Source: Pseudomonas sp. dw_358 (lineage in GTDB: Bacteria; Pseudomonadota; Gammaproteobacteria; Pseudomonadales; Pseudomonadaceae). From it: a DNA stretch of 64,000 nucleotides. The notes under the pieces were generated by a model that saw nothing but the letters and a program-made list of their open reading frames with translations, made no database searches and was not told the DNA's origin. Shown piece after piece: positions 49,764 through 57,811 of this stretch. The translations under genes and the position numbers were made by a program. The stretch spans positions 62,001 through 126,000 of the forward strand of contig NZ_JAAVUX010000007.1 of NCBI RefSeq assembly GCF_018449655.1. Direction: 5' to 3'. Positions within the stretch are counted from its first letter, which is position 1. Each line of letters begins with the position of its first letter.

Positions 49764-50378
49764 TCAGTCGCCTTTGACTTTATAAAAGATGAATTTATCG
49801 GTCTCCGCTGTCCTGATGTACGCCTTGCCCCAGCCCGGCGTCACGTGCCGATCATGGAAGAACACTGCACCGCCGGTGCTGTCCTTGAGCTGTTGATTCA
49901 GCGCCTTGCGCGCGATCTCCTTCGCGACGCTGTAGCGGTCCTCCTCCTGGACCTGGTCCGAGCGGCCATCGCACCACCAGGAAAACTGGCAGGCCTTCTT
50001 CTCGGCGCCTTGCTTGACCACCCCGCAGACGGTGTCGGAAAACCCTTCATGACCCAGGCGGTTGACCACCACATCGGCCACTGCTTCCATATCGGCCGGC
50101 CCACCGCCCTTGGCTTCCCAATAGATCGTCCGCGACAGGCACGTGATCGCATCGTCCACGGACTCCTTGCCCACCGGGTCCACCGCCTGGACCTCGGCGG
50201 GCGTAATGGCCTCGGACGTGGGCGCAGGTTTGGGCGTTTCCTTCGCGGCAACTTTCTGCTCCAGGACCTCGGCCTTGTCCACGGCCACGGTCGCTGCAGC
50301 AGGCCGGTCTTCGGCAATCGCCCTGCAAGCGCCGCCCAGGGCAGTCAGCAAACACAACATGAGAGAGATGACGCGCAT
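49764..50378 (-). CDS. Cell-wall hydrolase, SleB-like
   Basis: 204 residues from ATG 50378 (MRVISLMLCLLTALGGACRA), which starts a signal peptide; the frame extends 23 codons upstream without family character. A Lys/Pro/Ala-rich linker (about 25-80) precedes a hydrolase_2 (SleB/CwlJ) domain (about 85-200): catalytic Glu in TIYWEAKGGGPADMEAVADVVVNRL, then CQFSWWCDG and the C-terminal AVFFHDRHVTPGW. Periplasmic peptidoglycan lytic transglycosylase-type activity is expected. In non-spore formers its physiological role is not established. Confidence 0.87.
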   Translation of the reverse strand: MRVISLMLCLLTALGGACRAIAEDRPAAATVAVDKAEVLEQKVAAKETPKPAPTSEAITPAEVQAVDPVGKESVDDAITCLSRTIYWEAKGGGPADMEAVADVVVNRLGHEGFSDTVCGVVKQGAEKKACQFSWWCDGRSDQVQEEDRYSVAKEIARKALNQQLKDSTGGAVFFHDRHVTPGWGKAYIRTAETDKFIFYKVKGD

Positions 50379-50672
50379 GGCTTGACCTGCTGGTTGAGGA
50401 TGGATAATCGACTGCATGGCGGCAGAATGGCTCTGCACGACCCACAAAATAAGGGCAGGCTTTAAAGTTCCATTTATTCAGCGAGTTGTGCACTTTTGCT
50501 GTGGAACGGCCTGTGGATAACCTCTGCAAAAGCCCGTTGTGCCCCGTGCCAACGGACCTGTGGCGCCGCTGATCACTTTGTGTTCGATTATTAGCACATG
50601 AAGGCTAGCTGCCAGCATCTTTGCCGGTTAAAACCGTACAATGGCACTTTTGCCATGCCTAAGGACTGTGTC
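50379..50672. other. Divergent intergenic region
   Basis: 294 bases between the SleB-like gene and the antiporter. No gene seen. The right end includes an in-frame upstream extension of the antiporter frame, which I regard as leader. Nothing else recognisable. Confidence 0.5.
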
Positions 50673-52496
50673 ATGCCCCAAGATGGAAACCTGTTACAAG
50701 CCGCCGTCGTATTTCTGTTCGCGGCTGTACTCACCGTTCCGCTGGCCAAACGCCTGCAATTGGGGTCGGTACTGGGTTACCTGTTCGCCGGGGTGCTGAT
50801 CGGCCCGCAAGTGCTGGGTCTGATCGGCAACCCCCAAAGCGTTGCGCATATTTCCGAACTGGGCGTGGTGCTGCTGCTGTTCATCATCGGCCTCGAACTG
50901 TCGCCGCGCCGGCTGTGGGTCATGCGCAAATCGGTGTTCGGCGTCGGCTTGGCCCAGGTGCTGTTGACCGGGCTGGTGATCGGCACCATCGCCCTGCTCG
51001 GCTTTGGCCAGCCACTGCCCAGCGCGGTGGTACTGGGCCTGGGGCTGGCGCTGTCGTCCACCGCCTTCGGCCTGCAGAGCCTGGCCGAACGCAAGCAACT
51101 GAATGCCCCGCACGGTCGCCTGGCCTTTGCCATTCTGCTGTTCCAGGACATCGCCGCGATTCCGTTGATTGCGTTGGTGCCCTTGCTGGCCGGAGGTGGC
51201 GATTCGGCAGCGTCAGGCGATGGCTTGAGCCACGGCCTGCGGGTACTGGGCAGCATCGCGGTGGTGGTGATCGGTGGTCGCTACCTGTTGCGGCCGGTGT
51301 TTCGCGTGGTGGCCCGCAGCGGCCTGCCCGAAGTGTCGACGGCCACGGCGCTGCTGGTGGTGATCGGCACTGCCTGGCTGATGGACCTGGCCGGCGTGTC
51401 CATGGCCTTGGGCGCCTTCCTCGCCGGCCTGCTGCTGGCCGATTCGGAATACCGCCATGAACTTGAATCGCAGATCGAACCCTTCAAGGGCCTGCTGCTG
51501 GGCCTGTTCTTCATCAGTGTGGGCATGGGCGCCAACCTGTCGCTGCTGTTTGCCGACCCGGTGGCAGTGCTGGGTCTGATGTTGCTGCTGGTGGCCATCA
51601 AGCTGCCTCTGCTGATGCTGATAGGGCGCCTGGCCGGTGGTCTGGATCGGGTGAGCGCGGTGCGCCTGGGGGTGGTGTTGGCCGCGGGCGGCGAGTTCGC
51701 CTTCGTGGTATTCAAGATCGGCCGCGACCAGGGGCTGTTCGACGCCCGCCTGTACGACACCCTGTTGCTGACCATCACCCTGTCCATGGCGGTGACGCCG
51801 CTGCTGCTGTTGGCGTGCGCCCGCTGGGTCCGCTCGCGGCCAAAGCCGGCCAAGGAAATTCCCGAACACCTGCGCGCCATCGAGAGCGATGCTCCGCGGG
51901 TGGTGATCGCCGGCATGGGCCGCATGGGCCAGATCGTCGCGCGAATCCTGCGGGCACAGAACATTTCCTTTGTCGCCCTGGACACCTCGGTGGACAGCAT
52001 CGAGCTGATCCGCAGCTTCGGCGACGTGCCGGTGTTTTATGGTGACCCCCTGCGCCCGGAAATCCTCGCGGCGGCCAAGACGGGCGATGCCGAATACTTC
52101 GTCATTGCCACGGACGACCCGGACGTCTCCACCCGCACCGCCGAGCTGGTCAGTCGCCTCTATCCACACCTGAAAATCATCGCCCGCGCGCGCAATCGCC
52201 AGCATGTCCATCAGTTGCTCGATCTGGGCGCCCAGGCGGTGCGGGAAACCTATTACTCAAGCCTGGAAATCAGCCGCCGCACCCTGGTTGGCCTGGGCCT
52301 GTCCAACGCCCAGGCCGACGCTCGCATCCGCCGCTTCAAGACCCACGACGAACAAGTCCTGGCGGCCCAGCACCTGGTCTATGACGACGACGCCAAGGTC
52401 CTGCAGACGGCTCAGGAAGCCAGGGCCGAACTGACCCGCCTGTTCGAGTCCGACAGCCTGGAGGAGCAGAAAGCGGCGAAGGCCAAGGCCATGTAA
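50673..52496 (+). CDS. CPA2 monovalent cation:proton antiporter with RCK domain (KefB/KefC-like)
   Basis: 607 residues from ATG 50673 (MPQDGNLLQAAVV), which has AAGGA eight bases upstream. About 12 membrane spans (residues ~1-385) with the family motif GVVLLLFIIGLELSPRRLW and LGAFLAGLLLADSEYRHELESQIEPFKGLLLGLFFISVGM. The C-terminal TrkA-N/RCK Rossmann domain starts at about residue 408 (VVIAGMGRMGQIVARIL). This is the layout of glutathione-gated K+ efflux systems KefB/KefC and their relatives; ligand gating residues were not checked. Confidence 0.9.
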   Translation: MPQDGNLLQAAVVFLFAAVLTVPLAKRLQLGSVLGYLFAGVLIGPQVLGLIGNPQSVAHISELGVVLLLFIIGLELSPRRLWVMRKSVFGVGLAQVLLTGLVIGTIALLGFGQPLPSAVVLGLGLALSSTAFGLQSLAERKQLNAPHGRLAFAILLFQDIAAIPLIALVPLLAGGGDSAASGDGLSHGLRVLGSIAVVVIGGRYLLRPVFRVVARSGLPEVSTATALLVVIGTAWLMDLAGVSMALGAFLAGLLLADSEYRHELESQIEPFKGLLLGLFFISVGMGANLSLLFADPVAVLGLMLLLVAIKLPLLMLIGRLAGGLDRVSAVRLGVVLAAGGEFAFVVFKIGRDQGLFDARLYDTLLLTITLSMAVTPLLLLACARWVRSRPKPAKEIPEHLRAIESDAPRVVIAGMGRMGQIVARILRAQNISFVALDTSVDSIELIRSFGDVPVFYGDPLRPEILAAAKTGDAEYFVIATDDPDVSTRTAELVSRLYPHLKIIARARNRQHVHQLLDLGAQAVRETYYSSLEISRRTLVGLGLSNAQADARIRRFKTHDEQVLAAQHLVYDDDAKVLQTAQEARAELTRLFESDSLEEQKAAKAKAM

Positions 52497-52599
52497 TGGC
52501 CACGACATTGCGCCCGGCCCGATGTGTCCTACCCTGTTGTGAGTGTTTCCCCGGTCGCGCCCGCCGGGCCAGATCTCGCCTTCCGAGGAGCATTTCCAG

Positions 52600-53265
52600 A
52601 TGCAGCCATCCGGACAGACCATCATCGGCCAACGCAGCTTCATCGCCCAGGGCGTAGCCGTGCAGGCCTTCGCTGCCGCTACCGGCGAGCCGCTGGGCCC
52701 CACGTTCGGCGCCAGCACGCTGGAGGACGTCAAACAGGCCTGCACCCTGGAAGAGCAGGCCTTTGACCCGTTTCGCAGCCTGCCCGGCACGTCGACAGGT
52801 CAGCCCATGCTGTTTCGCACGACCTTCGCCCAGTTCAGCGCCCAACCCCGCCTGGCAGAAGAAAACTTCGGCCCCAGCGCCTTGCTGGTGGTGTGTGACA
52901 GCCTTGAGCAACTGCATACCGCCTTGGCCAGCCTCGAAGGCCAATTGACCACTACCTTGCACACCGGGCCTGGCGACGAAGCCACAGTGCGTGCCTTGCT
53001 GCCAAGAATGGAGCGCAAGTGCGGACGGATCCTGTTCAACGATTTTCCTACCGGTGTGGAAGTCTGCAACGCCATGGTCCACGGCGGCCCGTTCCCGGCC
53101 ACGTCTGACAACCGCAGTACCTCGGTGGGAACCGACGCCATCGAACGTTTTTTGCGGCCGGTCTGCTATCAGAATGTGCCGGAGGAGTTTTTGCCACCTG
53201 CACTGCATAGGGCCAACCCTCACGGCATCTGGCGCCTGGTCAACGGGACGCCGAGCCAGGAGTAG
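52600..53265 (+). pseudogene. Internally deleted aldehyde dehydrogenase (ketoglutarate semialdehyde dehydrogenase-like)
   Basis: 221 residues, with GAGGAG nine bases before the ATG. The first ~60 residues (ending EQAFDPFRSLPGTS) match the N-terminus, and residues ~63-221 match the C-terminal third, of the ~520-residue aldehyde dehydrogenase (NADP+) family; the end NDFPTGVEVCNAMVHGGPFPATSDNRSTSVG is characteristic. About 300 residues, including the nucleotide-binding core and the catalytic Cys/Glu, are missing between them. The junction is in frame and no stop interrupts it, so a protein could still be made but should be inactive as a dehydrogenase. It lies 103 bases downstream of the antiporter gene. 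Confidence 0.8.
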
Positions 53266-53303
53266 CCTTGAGGGTGGCGACGCGTGCCAGGCCAGGTTTG
53301 AAC

Positions 53304-53480
53304 CTACGGGTTGAAAGGCGGGTACTGCGGGTCATCCACCCCGCTGTCCGGTTCCACGTCCGGCTCGCCCTCCGGTACCTTGGCCGGGTGAGACGGATCG
53401 TGTTGCGGATCTTTCAAGTCAGGTGAATCTTCGTCAAGACCGGCATCGCCAGGACCTGGAATATCAGTGATCGAGAGCAT
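53304..53480 (-). CDS. Small acidic proline-rich protein
   Basis: 58 residues (MLSITDIPGPGDAG ... DDPQYPPFNP), too short for usual cut-offs but with a good AAGAGG site seven bases before the ATG at 53480. Strongly acidic (more than a dozen Asp/Glu) and proline-rich, likely disordered. Convergent with the deleted dehydrogenase. Family not recognised; small acidic hypothetical proteins of this kind occur in Pseudomonas. Confidence 0.55.
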   Translation of the reverse strand: MLSITDIPGPGDAGLDEDSPDLKDPQHDPSHPAKVPEGEPDVEPDSGVDDPQYPPFNP

Positions 53481-53659
53481 GGCAACCTCTTTATCATTGC
53501 CCGGGATATCCAGGCACTGATCGTTCGACTGTCGTACCGATAATGAGTGCCCTGAATCGACTCATTGGCCGCTGGGTGGCCGCGCAGTGCCAGGTTGACC
53601 TGGCCCCCCATCTGATGCAAACGCGCGCTGACCGTGTCGGTGCGCCTGCAACGAACCGA

Positions 53660-54349
53660 TCAGCCCAACAACCGCGCAATCAGCGGCGACAACACCACCA
53701 TCAACACCCCACTGAAAATCATGGTCAGACTCGCCACCGCACCCTCTTCCGGGCCCAGGGTGCGAGCGATGGTCAGGCCAAACCCGTGGGCCGCGCTGCC
53801 GAACGGCGCGCCACGAGCCATGCGCGTGCGCAACGGCATCAACATGAGGATTGCCTCCCCCAGCACGATGCCGAACAACCCGGTGATGATCACGAACACC
53901 CCCGTCAACTGCGCGGTGCCGCCCAGGTGCGCGGTGGCTTCCAGAGCGAATGGCGTCGACACCGAGCGCGACAGCAGGCTGCGCGCGCTGCTGCTGTCGA
54001 TGTGCAGCAACCGGGTCAGGCCCAGGGTGGTCAGGATCGACACCGCGATGCCCACCAGGCTGCCGGCACACAGTGCCAGCCAGTATTTGCGGATCAGCCG
54101 GCGGCTTTGGTAGATCGGCAAGGCGAAGGACACCGTCGCCGGGCCCAGCAGCCACACCAGCCAGTGGGTGTCCTGGAAATACACCGTGTAGGAAGTGGCC
54201 GTCAGTTCCACCAGCGCGATCAGCAGCAGGGAGGTGGAAATCGCCGGAATCAGCCACACCCGCTTGTGCCGGCGGTAGAGCGCCTGGTTGCCGTAGAAGA
54301 GCCCGATGGTCACCGCCAGGCAGATCAATGCAATGATCGAGTTGCTCAT
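53660..54349 (-). CDS. LrgB/CidB family membrane protein
   Basis: 229 residues from ATG 54349 (MSNSIIALICLAVTIG), overlapping the lrgA-like gene by four bases (ATGA); the longer frame is not family-like. About six to seven membrane spans. The LrgB signature region TPFALEATAHLGGTAQLTGVFVIITGLFG and GAPFGSAAHGFGLTIARTLGPEEGAVASL is present. Partner of the holin-like LrgA/CidA protein. In other bacteria the pair modulates murein hydrolase activity, cell death and pyruvate or overflow-metabolite uptake. Confidence 0.88.
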   Translation of the reverse strand: MSNSIIALICLAVTIGLFYGNQALYRRHKRVWLIPAISTSLLLIALVELTATSYTVYFQDTHWLVWLLGPATVSFALPIYQSRRLIRKYWLALCAGSLVGIAVSILTTLGLTRLLHIDSSSARSLLSRSVSTPFALEATAHLGGTAQLTGVFVIITGLFGIVLGEAILMLMPLRTRMARGAPFGSAAHGFGLTIARTLGPEEGAVASLTMIFSGVLMVVLSPLIARLLG

Positions 54350-54822
54350 CGGATGCGCGCCAACTGATGCGCGCGACGCCGCTGCAGGTGGCGGCGCAAG
54401 GTGCGTTTGCGGGTCAAGGCGCAGACCCACTCCACCGTCAGTGCGGTGGCCAGCATCACCGAGATGAAGCCGATGCCGATGGCCAGGAACAGCTTGAGGC
54501 CTTCACTCTGGATCAACGAGGTGTATTGGACAATCGACACCACCAGCGGAATGAAATACAGCAGCATGTTGGCCAGCAGCCACTCGGCACCTTTTTCGAT
54601 CAGCGGCGGCTTGACCAGGCCACTGAGCAGCAAGGCCACCAACACCAGCAGACCCAGCACCCCACCCGAGACGGGTAGATGCAACAGGGCCGCCACGCGG
54701 TCGGCAACGAACCAGACGCCAGTCAACAGGACCATCTGGCCGAGGACGCGCGCCCAATCGATCAAGGTGGCGCGCGCGGCGGGCTGACGACCGAGCGCAA
54801 TGACAGGGGCTTGGGAAGACAT
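54346..54822 (-). CDS. CidA/LrgA family holin-like membrane protein
   Basis: 158 residues from ATG 54822 (MSSQAPVIALGRQP), with GGAA nine bases upstream; an alternative ATG seven codons earlier is possible. Four membrane spans; the family core is LHLPVSGGVLGLLVLVALLLSGLVKPPLIEKGAEWLLANMLLYFIP. A basic C-terminal tail (RKRTLRRHLQRRRAHQ) stays in the cytosol. Overlaps the lrgB-like gene and is divergent from a LysR regulator, the arrangement known for cidAB/CidR-type systems. Confidence 0.88.
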   Translation of the reverse strand: MSSQAPVIALGRQPAARATLIDWARVLGQMVLLTGVWFVADRVAALLHLPVSGGVLGLLVLVALLLSGLVKPPLIEKGAEWLLANMLLYFIPLVVSIVQYTSLIQSEGLKLFLAIGIGFISVMLATALTVEWVCALTRKRTLRRHLQRRRAHQLARIR

Positions 54823-54924
54823 GATCGAGGTTCCGTAATGCATATTAGCCTGAGCAGGCCGACTGATTTTAGCGATTTGACTTGCAAAGAGATAATGAAT
54901 TAGTTTTATCAAAATCATGCATAA

Positions 54925-55839
54925 ATGGAATGGACCGTGGATATTCGGGCGCTGCGCTACTTCGTCGAAGTGGTCAACCAGCAAGGTTTTACCAAGGCCG
55001 CAGCGCGGTTGCACCTGACCCAGCCCACGGTGAGCAAGATGGTCCAGCAACTGGAGCAGACCTTGGGCGTCACCTTGCTGGCCCGCGAAGGCAAACGCTT
55101 TACTGTGACCGACGCCGGCGACATCGTGCTGCAGCGGGCCCGGGAAATACTGGCCCTGCACGACCGCATGCAGGTCGAAGTACAAGACTTGCAGCGAGTC
55201 GAGCGCGGCGCTCTGCGCATGGGCCTGTCGCCCGCTACGCACTCCATTCTCGCTCCGGTGTTTGCGGCCTATCACGCCAGCTACCCGAAGATCGAACTCA
55301 AGCTCTTCGAGACCGGCAGCAATGCCACCATCGGCGACATGCGCGACGGCACCGTCGAACTGGGCACCTTGCTGGACTTCCCCCGGGTGGCGGACATCTG
55401 GCACGAGTTCGAGGCGCTGCCGTTGTTCGAATCCCCGTTGTGCCTGCTGGCCCCCAGCGACTCGCCGTGGCAAGGCCGGCAGAGCCTGGCCCTGAAGGAA
55501 CTGGCCGACAGCGACTTCATTTTCTATGGCGACACCTTTGCCCTCAATGACTTGGTGCTGGATGCCTGCGCCGAGGCCGGCTTCGTGCCGCGCATCAGTG
55601 GACGCAGCGGGCAGTGGGATTTCACCGCGTCACTGGTCCGGCTGGGGGTGGGTATCGCCCTGCTGCCACGGATGTTCTGCGAGACGCTGGATGCACGGCA
55701 CTTCACCCTGGTGGATATCCAGGACCCGGCGCTGACGTGGAAACTGGTGCTGGCCTGGCGCCGCCATGGCCAATTGTCGTTTGCCGCCCAAGCCTGGTTG
55801 AAGTTGGCCAAGGGGTTGCTTACAGCGGGCCAACGTTAA
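54925..55839 (+). CDS. LysR-family transcriptional regulator
   Basis: 304 residues from ATG 54925; a GTG four codons later (giving MDIRALRYFVEVV) has a typical LysR start and may be the true one. Helix-turn-helix at about 20-42 (GFTKAAARLHLTQPTVSKMVQQLEQTLG). The substrate-binding domain follows from about residue 90 and ends LKLAKGLL. Divergent from the lrgA-lrgB-like pair with a 102-base AT-rich spacer containing two ATGCAT sites, so it probably controls that pair. Effector not visible. Confidence 0.9.
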   Translation: MEWTVDIRALRYFVEVVNQQGFTKAAARLHLTQPTVSKMVQQLEQTLGVTLLAREGKRFTVTDAGDIVLQRAREILALHDRMQVEVQDLQRVERGALRMGLSPATHSILAPVFAAYHASYPKIELKLFETGSNATIGDMRDGTVELGTLLDFPRVADIWHEFEALPLFESPLCLLAPSDSPWQGRQSLALKELADSDFIFYGDTFALNDLVLDACAEAGFVPRISGRSGQWDFTASLVRLGVGIALLPRMFCETLDARHFTLVDIQDPALTWKLVLAWRRHGQLSFAAQAWLKLAKGLLTAGQR

Positions 55840-55991
55840 AGGTTGCTCAAGATGAAACTAGGGCGGTGAACTTGGCACACGGCTTTCCCTGAAGAGTCAT
55901 TCAGTTATAATCGACAGCGATTTCCTGAACGCACGTGACACATCCACAACGGCCAGGTGCCGCCTATTCGATCCACATTGAACGACCCGTC

Positions 55992-56891
55992 ATGAAATTC
56001 ATTATTCTCGCCGTGTTTGTCTGCTCCATTGCCGTTGTGCACTTTCGTGGGCGCGTGCGACATAAGATCACACGCCAACTGAGTGATCACTCCAGTTTCC
56101 TCGCCCCGATCAATGCCTTCCTTTATCTGTTTTCCAGACTGCCGGCCCGGCCTTATCTTGATACCCGTGACTTTCCGGAACTGGCGCCCCTGCAACAGCA
56201 CTGGCAAGAGATCCGCGAAGAAGGTGTGCGCCTGATGGAAATGGGCGAGATCAAGAAGTCCAGCGGGCATGACGACGTCGGTTTCAACTCCTTCTTCAAG
56301 ACCGGCTGGAAACGCTTCTACCTCAAGTGGTACGGCGCCAGCCATCCGTCTGCCGCCGAGCTGTGCCCGCGCACCACTGAGCTGCTGGCCGGTATCGGCT
56401 CGGTCAAGGCCGCGATGTTCGCCGCCCTGCCCCCGGGTTCGCGGCTGGTTCGCCATCGTGATCCGTACGCTGGCTCGTACCGTTACCACCTGGGCCTGGA
56501 CACCCCGAATGATCCAGGGTGTTATATCAACGTGGACGGCGGCGACTACCACTGGCGTGACGGCGAACCGGTGATGTTCGATGAAACCTATATCCATTAC
56601 GCCGAAAACAAGACCGAACAGAACCGCATCATCCTGTTCTGCGACATCGAGCGACCCCTCAAATACCGCTGGGCGAGCGCGTTCAATCGCTGGTTCAGCC
56701 TCAATGTGATGGCGGCCGCCGCCGCGCCCAACAGCGAAGGTGACCAGGTGGGTGGTATCAACCGCCTGTTTGGCCGCGTCTATAAAGTTCGCGAACGTGG
56801 CAAGGCGCTAAAGAAGCGTAATCGCCTGCGTTACTATGGCGAGAAATGGGCAGTGGTCGCCATGTTGATAGTGGCGTTCATCTATATCTAA
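55992..56891 (+). CDS. lpxO: Lipid A 2-hydroxylase (Fe/2-oxoglutarate dioxygenase)
   Basis: 299 residues from ATG 55992 (MKFIILAVFVCSIAVV); codons upstream are not family-like. N-terminal membrane segment (1-18), aspartyl/asparaginyl beta-hydroxylase domain, and a C-terminal hydrophobic tail (WAVVAMLIVAFIYI). Metal ligands appear as His-x-Asp in VRHRDPYAGSYRYHLGL and the distal His in DETYIHYAENKT, with the 2-oxoglutarate Arg in NRIILFCDIERP. Adds a 2-hydroxyl to a lipid A acyl chain at the inner membrane. Length is exactly as expected for LpxO. Confidence 0.9.
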   Translation: MKFIILAVFVCSIAVVHFRGRVRHKITRQLSDHSSFLAPINAFLYLFSRLPARPYLDTRDFPELAPLQQHWQEIREEGVRLMEMGEIKKSSGHDDVGFNSFFKTGWKRFYLKWYGASHPSAAELCPRTTELLAGIGSVKAAMFAALPPGSRLVRHRDPYAGSYRYHLGLDTPNDPGCYINVDGGDYHWRDGEPVMFDETYIHYAENKTEQNRIILFCDIERPLKYRWASAFNRWFSLNVMAAAAAPNSEGDQVGGINRLFGRVYKVRERGKALKKRNRLRYYGEKWAVVAMLIVAFIYI

Positions 56892-57257
56892 GTCATCAAT
56901 GGCACTGATAGACACGCCCAAGTTGCTGTTCAATTCACCGTGTATTTCAAGTTCCGAGATAACGCCTTCCGGATCAAAAGGCCCCTCCCGTGGGCAGTAT
57001 GTACGACGTTTTGTTGCGATACCCTGTTGCAGGTTGATGCCCTGCTGTGATCGCCCCGGCTGGCGGGGGGGCTGCTGTTGTTCATGCGCAGGCTCATTGC
57101 CGTCAATCAGACGCGAGGCTCAGCGGCGGGTGTCACGACTCAAGCGAAGCAACAGCGCCTCCATCAAGCCTTGTTCGCCAGCGGACCACCGCCCGTTCCT
57201 CGCTGCCCCGCAAGCGCCCGGCGATGGCGATAGCGTGGATACGCTGCCTGATGGAAC
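56892..57257. other. Intergenic region without a recognisable gene
   Basis: 366 bases. Overlapping frames on both strands (for example 56899-57288 plus) are rich in Cys, Arg and Ser, have no ribosome site, and look like GC-driven shadows. A decayed gene cannot be excluded. No clear terminator for lpxO was found. Confidence 0.5.
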
Positions 57258-57407
57258 TCAAGACTCCGGCGTGTTCTTGCGGCTGTGAGACACCACGTAA
57301 AAAACCACCGCACCCACCACCAGGGTGACGCCGACGATGCTGATAAAAGCTTTCATGCTCGGTGACAGCTGACCAATCACCGGAAACCAACTCGACAACG
57401 CTTGCAT
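57258..57407 (-). CDS. Single-span membrane miniprotein
   Basis: 49 residues from ATG 57407 (MQALSSWFPVIGQLSPSMKA) with an excellent GGAGG six bases upstream; the in-frame extension further up lacks any. One membrane span at about 21-41 (AFISIVGVTLVVGAVVFYVV), then a short basic tail (SHSRKNTPES). Family not certain. The strong ribosome site and clean hydrophobic helix support a real gene. Confidence 0.62.
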   Translation of the reverse strand: MQALSSWFPVIGQLSPSMKAFISIVGVTLVVGAVVFYVVSHSRKNTPES

Positions 57408-57811
57408 AATCCCTCCAGGCTTTTGAATCGCAAAATGGCTGACATCATACGCTATGCAGGCGCTGAAGATTCGCGGGGCTGCCCTTCGGCGCGTGGGCAC
57501 GATCGGTACGCATCGACGAGGTCGGGGTCGGTGTCAGTGCTGTTGGCCGGGCTGATGCTGCCCCTTGTGGCCCACGTGCCGGGGCGAACTGTCTTGCACC
57601 GGCGGCACCGCCAACATGTCTGACAAGTATGCCGAAAAACGAAATCCACATCCCTCTCGCCATGGTAGTTTTGCGCGGTAAAGCTCAATGATGCCCGCAA
57701 ATTCGACTAAAAATCCGCGCGCGACCTATTGTCGCACCCATCAATCAACTTGTATGATGTCTGCCAACACGACCGCATCCAATCATAATGACACGCGACG
57801 TAGGCCCCATC
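57408..57811. other. Regulatory region upstream of the glucarate genes
   Basis: 404 bases between the miniprotein and the MFS porter. Several overlapping frames (57402-57700) have no ribosome sites and look non-coding. The promoter at 57729-57758 lies near its right end. Confidence 0.5.
57729..57758 (+). promoter_or_regulatory. Sigma-70 promoter for the glucarate operon
   Basis: TTGTCG (57729-57734), 18-base spacer, TATGAT (57753-57758) with an extended -10 TG-like context (TTGTATGAT). It predicts a start near 57765 and a ~47-base leader to the MFS gene. The segment CTTGTATGATGTC may also form part of a GntR-type operator, which I could not confirm. Confidence 0.5.

Noticed and set aside
55905..56597. 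230-codon antisense frame over lpxO
   Set aside because: Opposite a gene with clear dioxygenase motifs; no independent support.
56899..57288. 129-codon frame downstream of lpxO
   Set aside because: No ribosome site, improbable composition, and it overlaps the better-supported miniprotein gene on the other strand.
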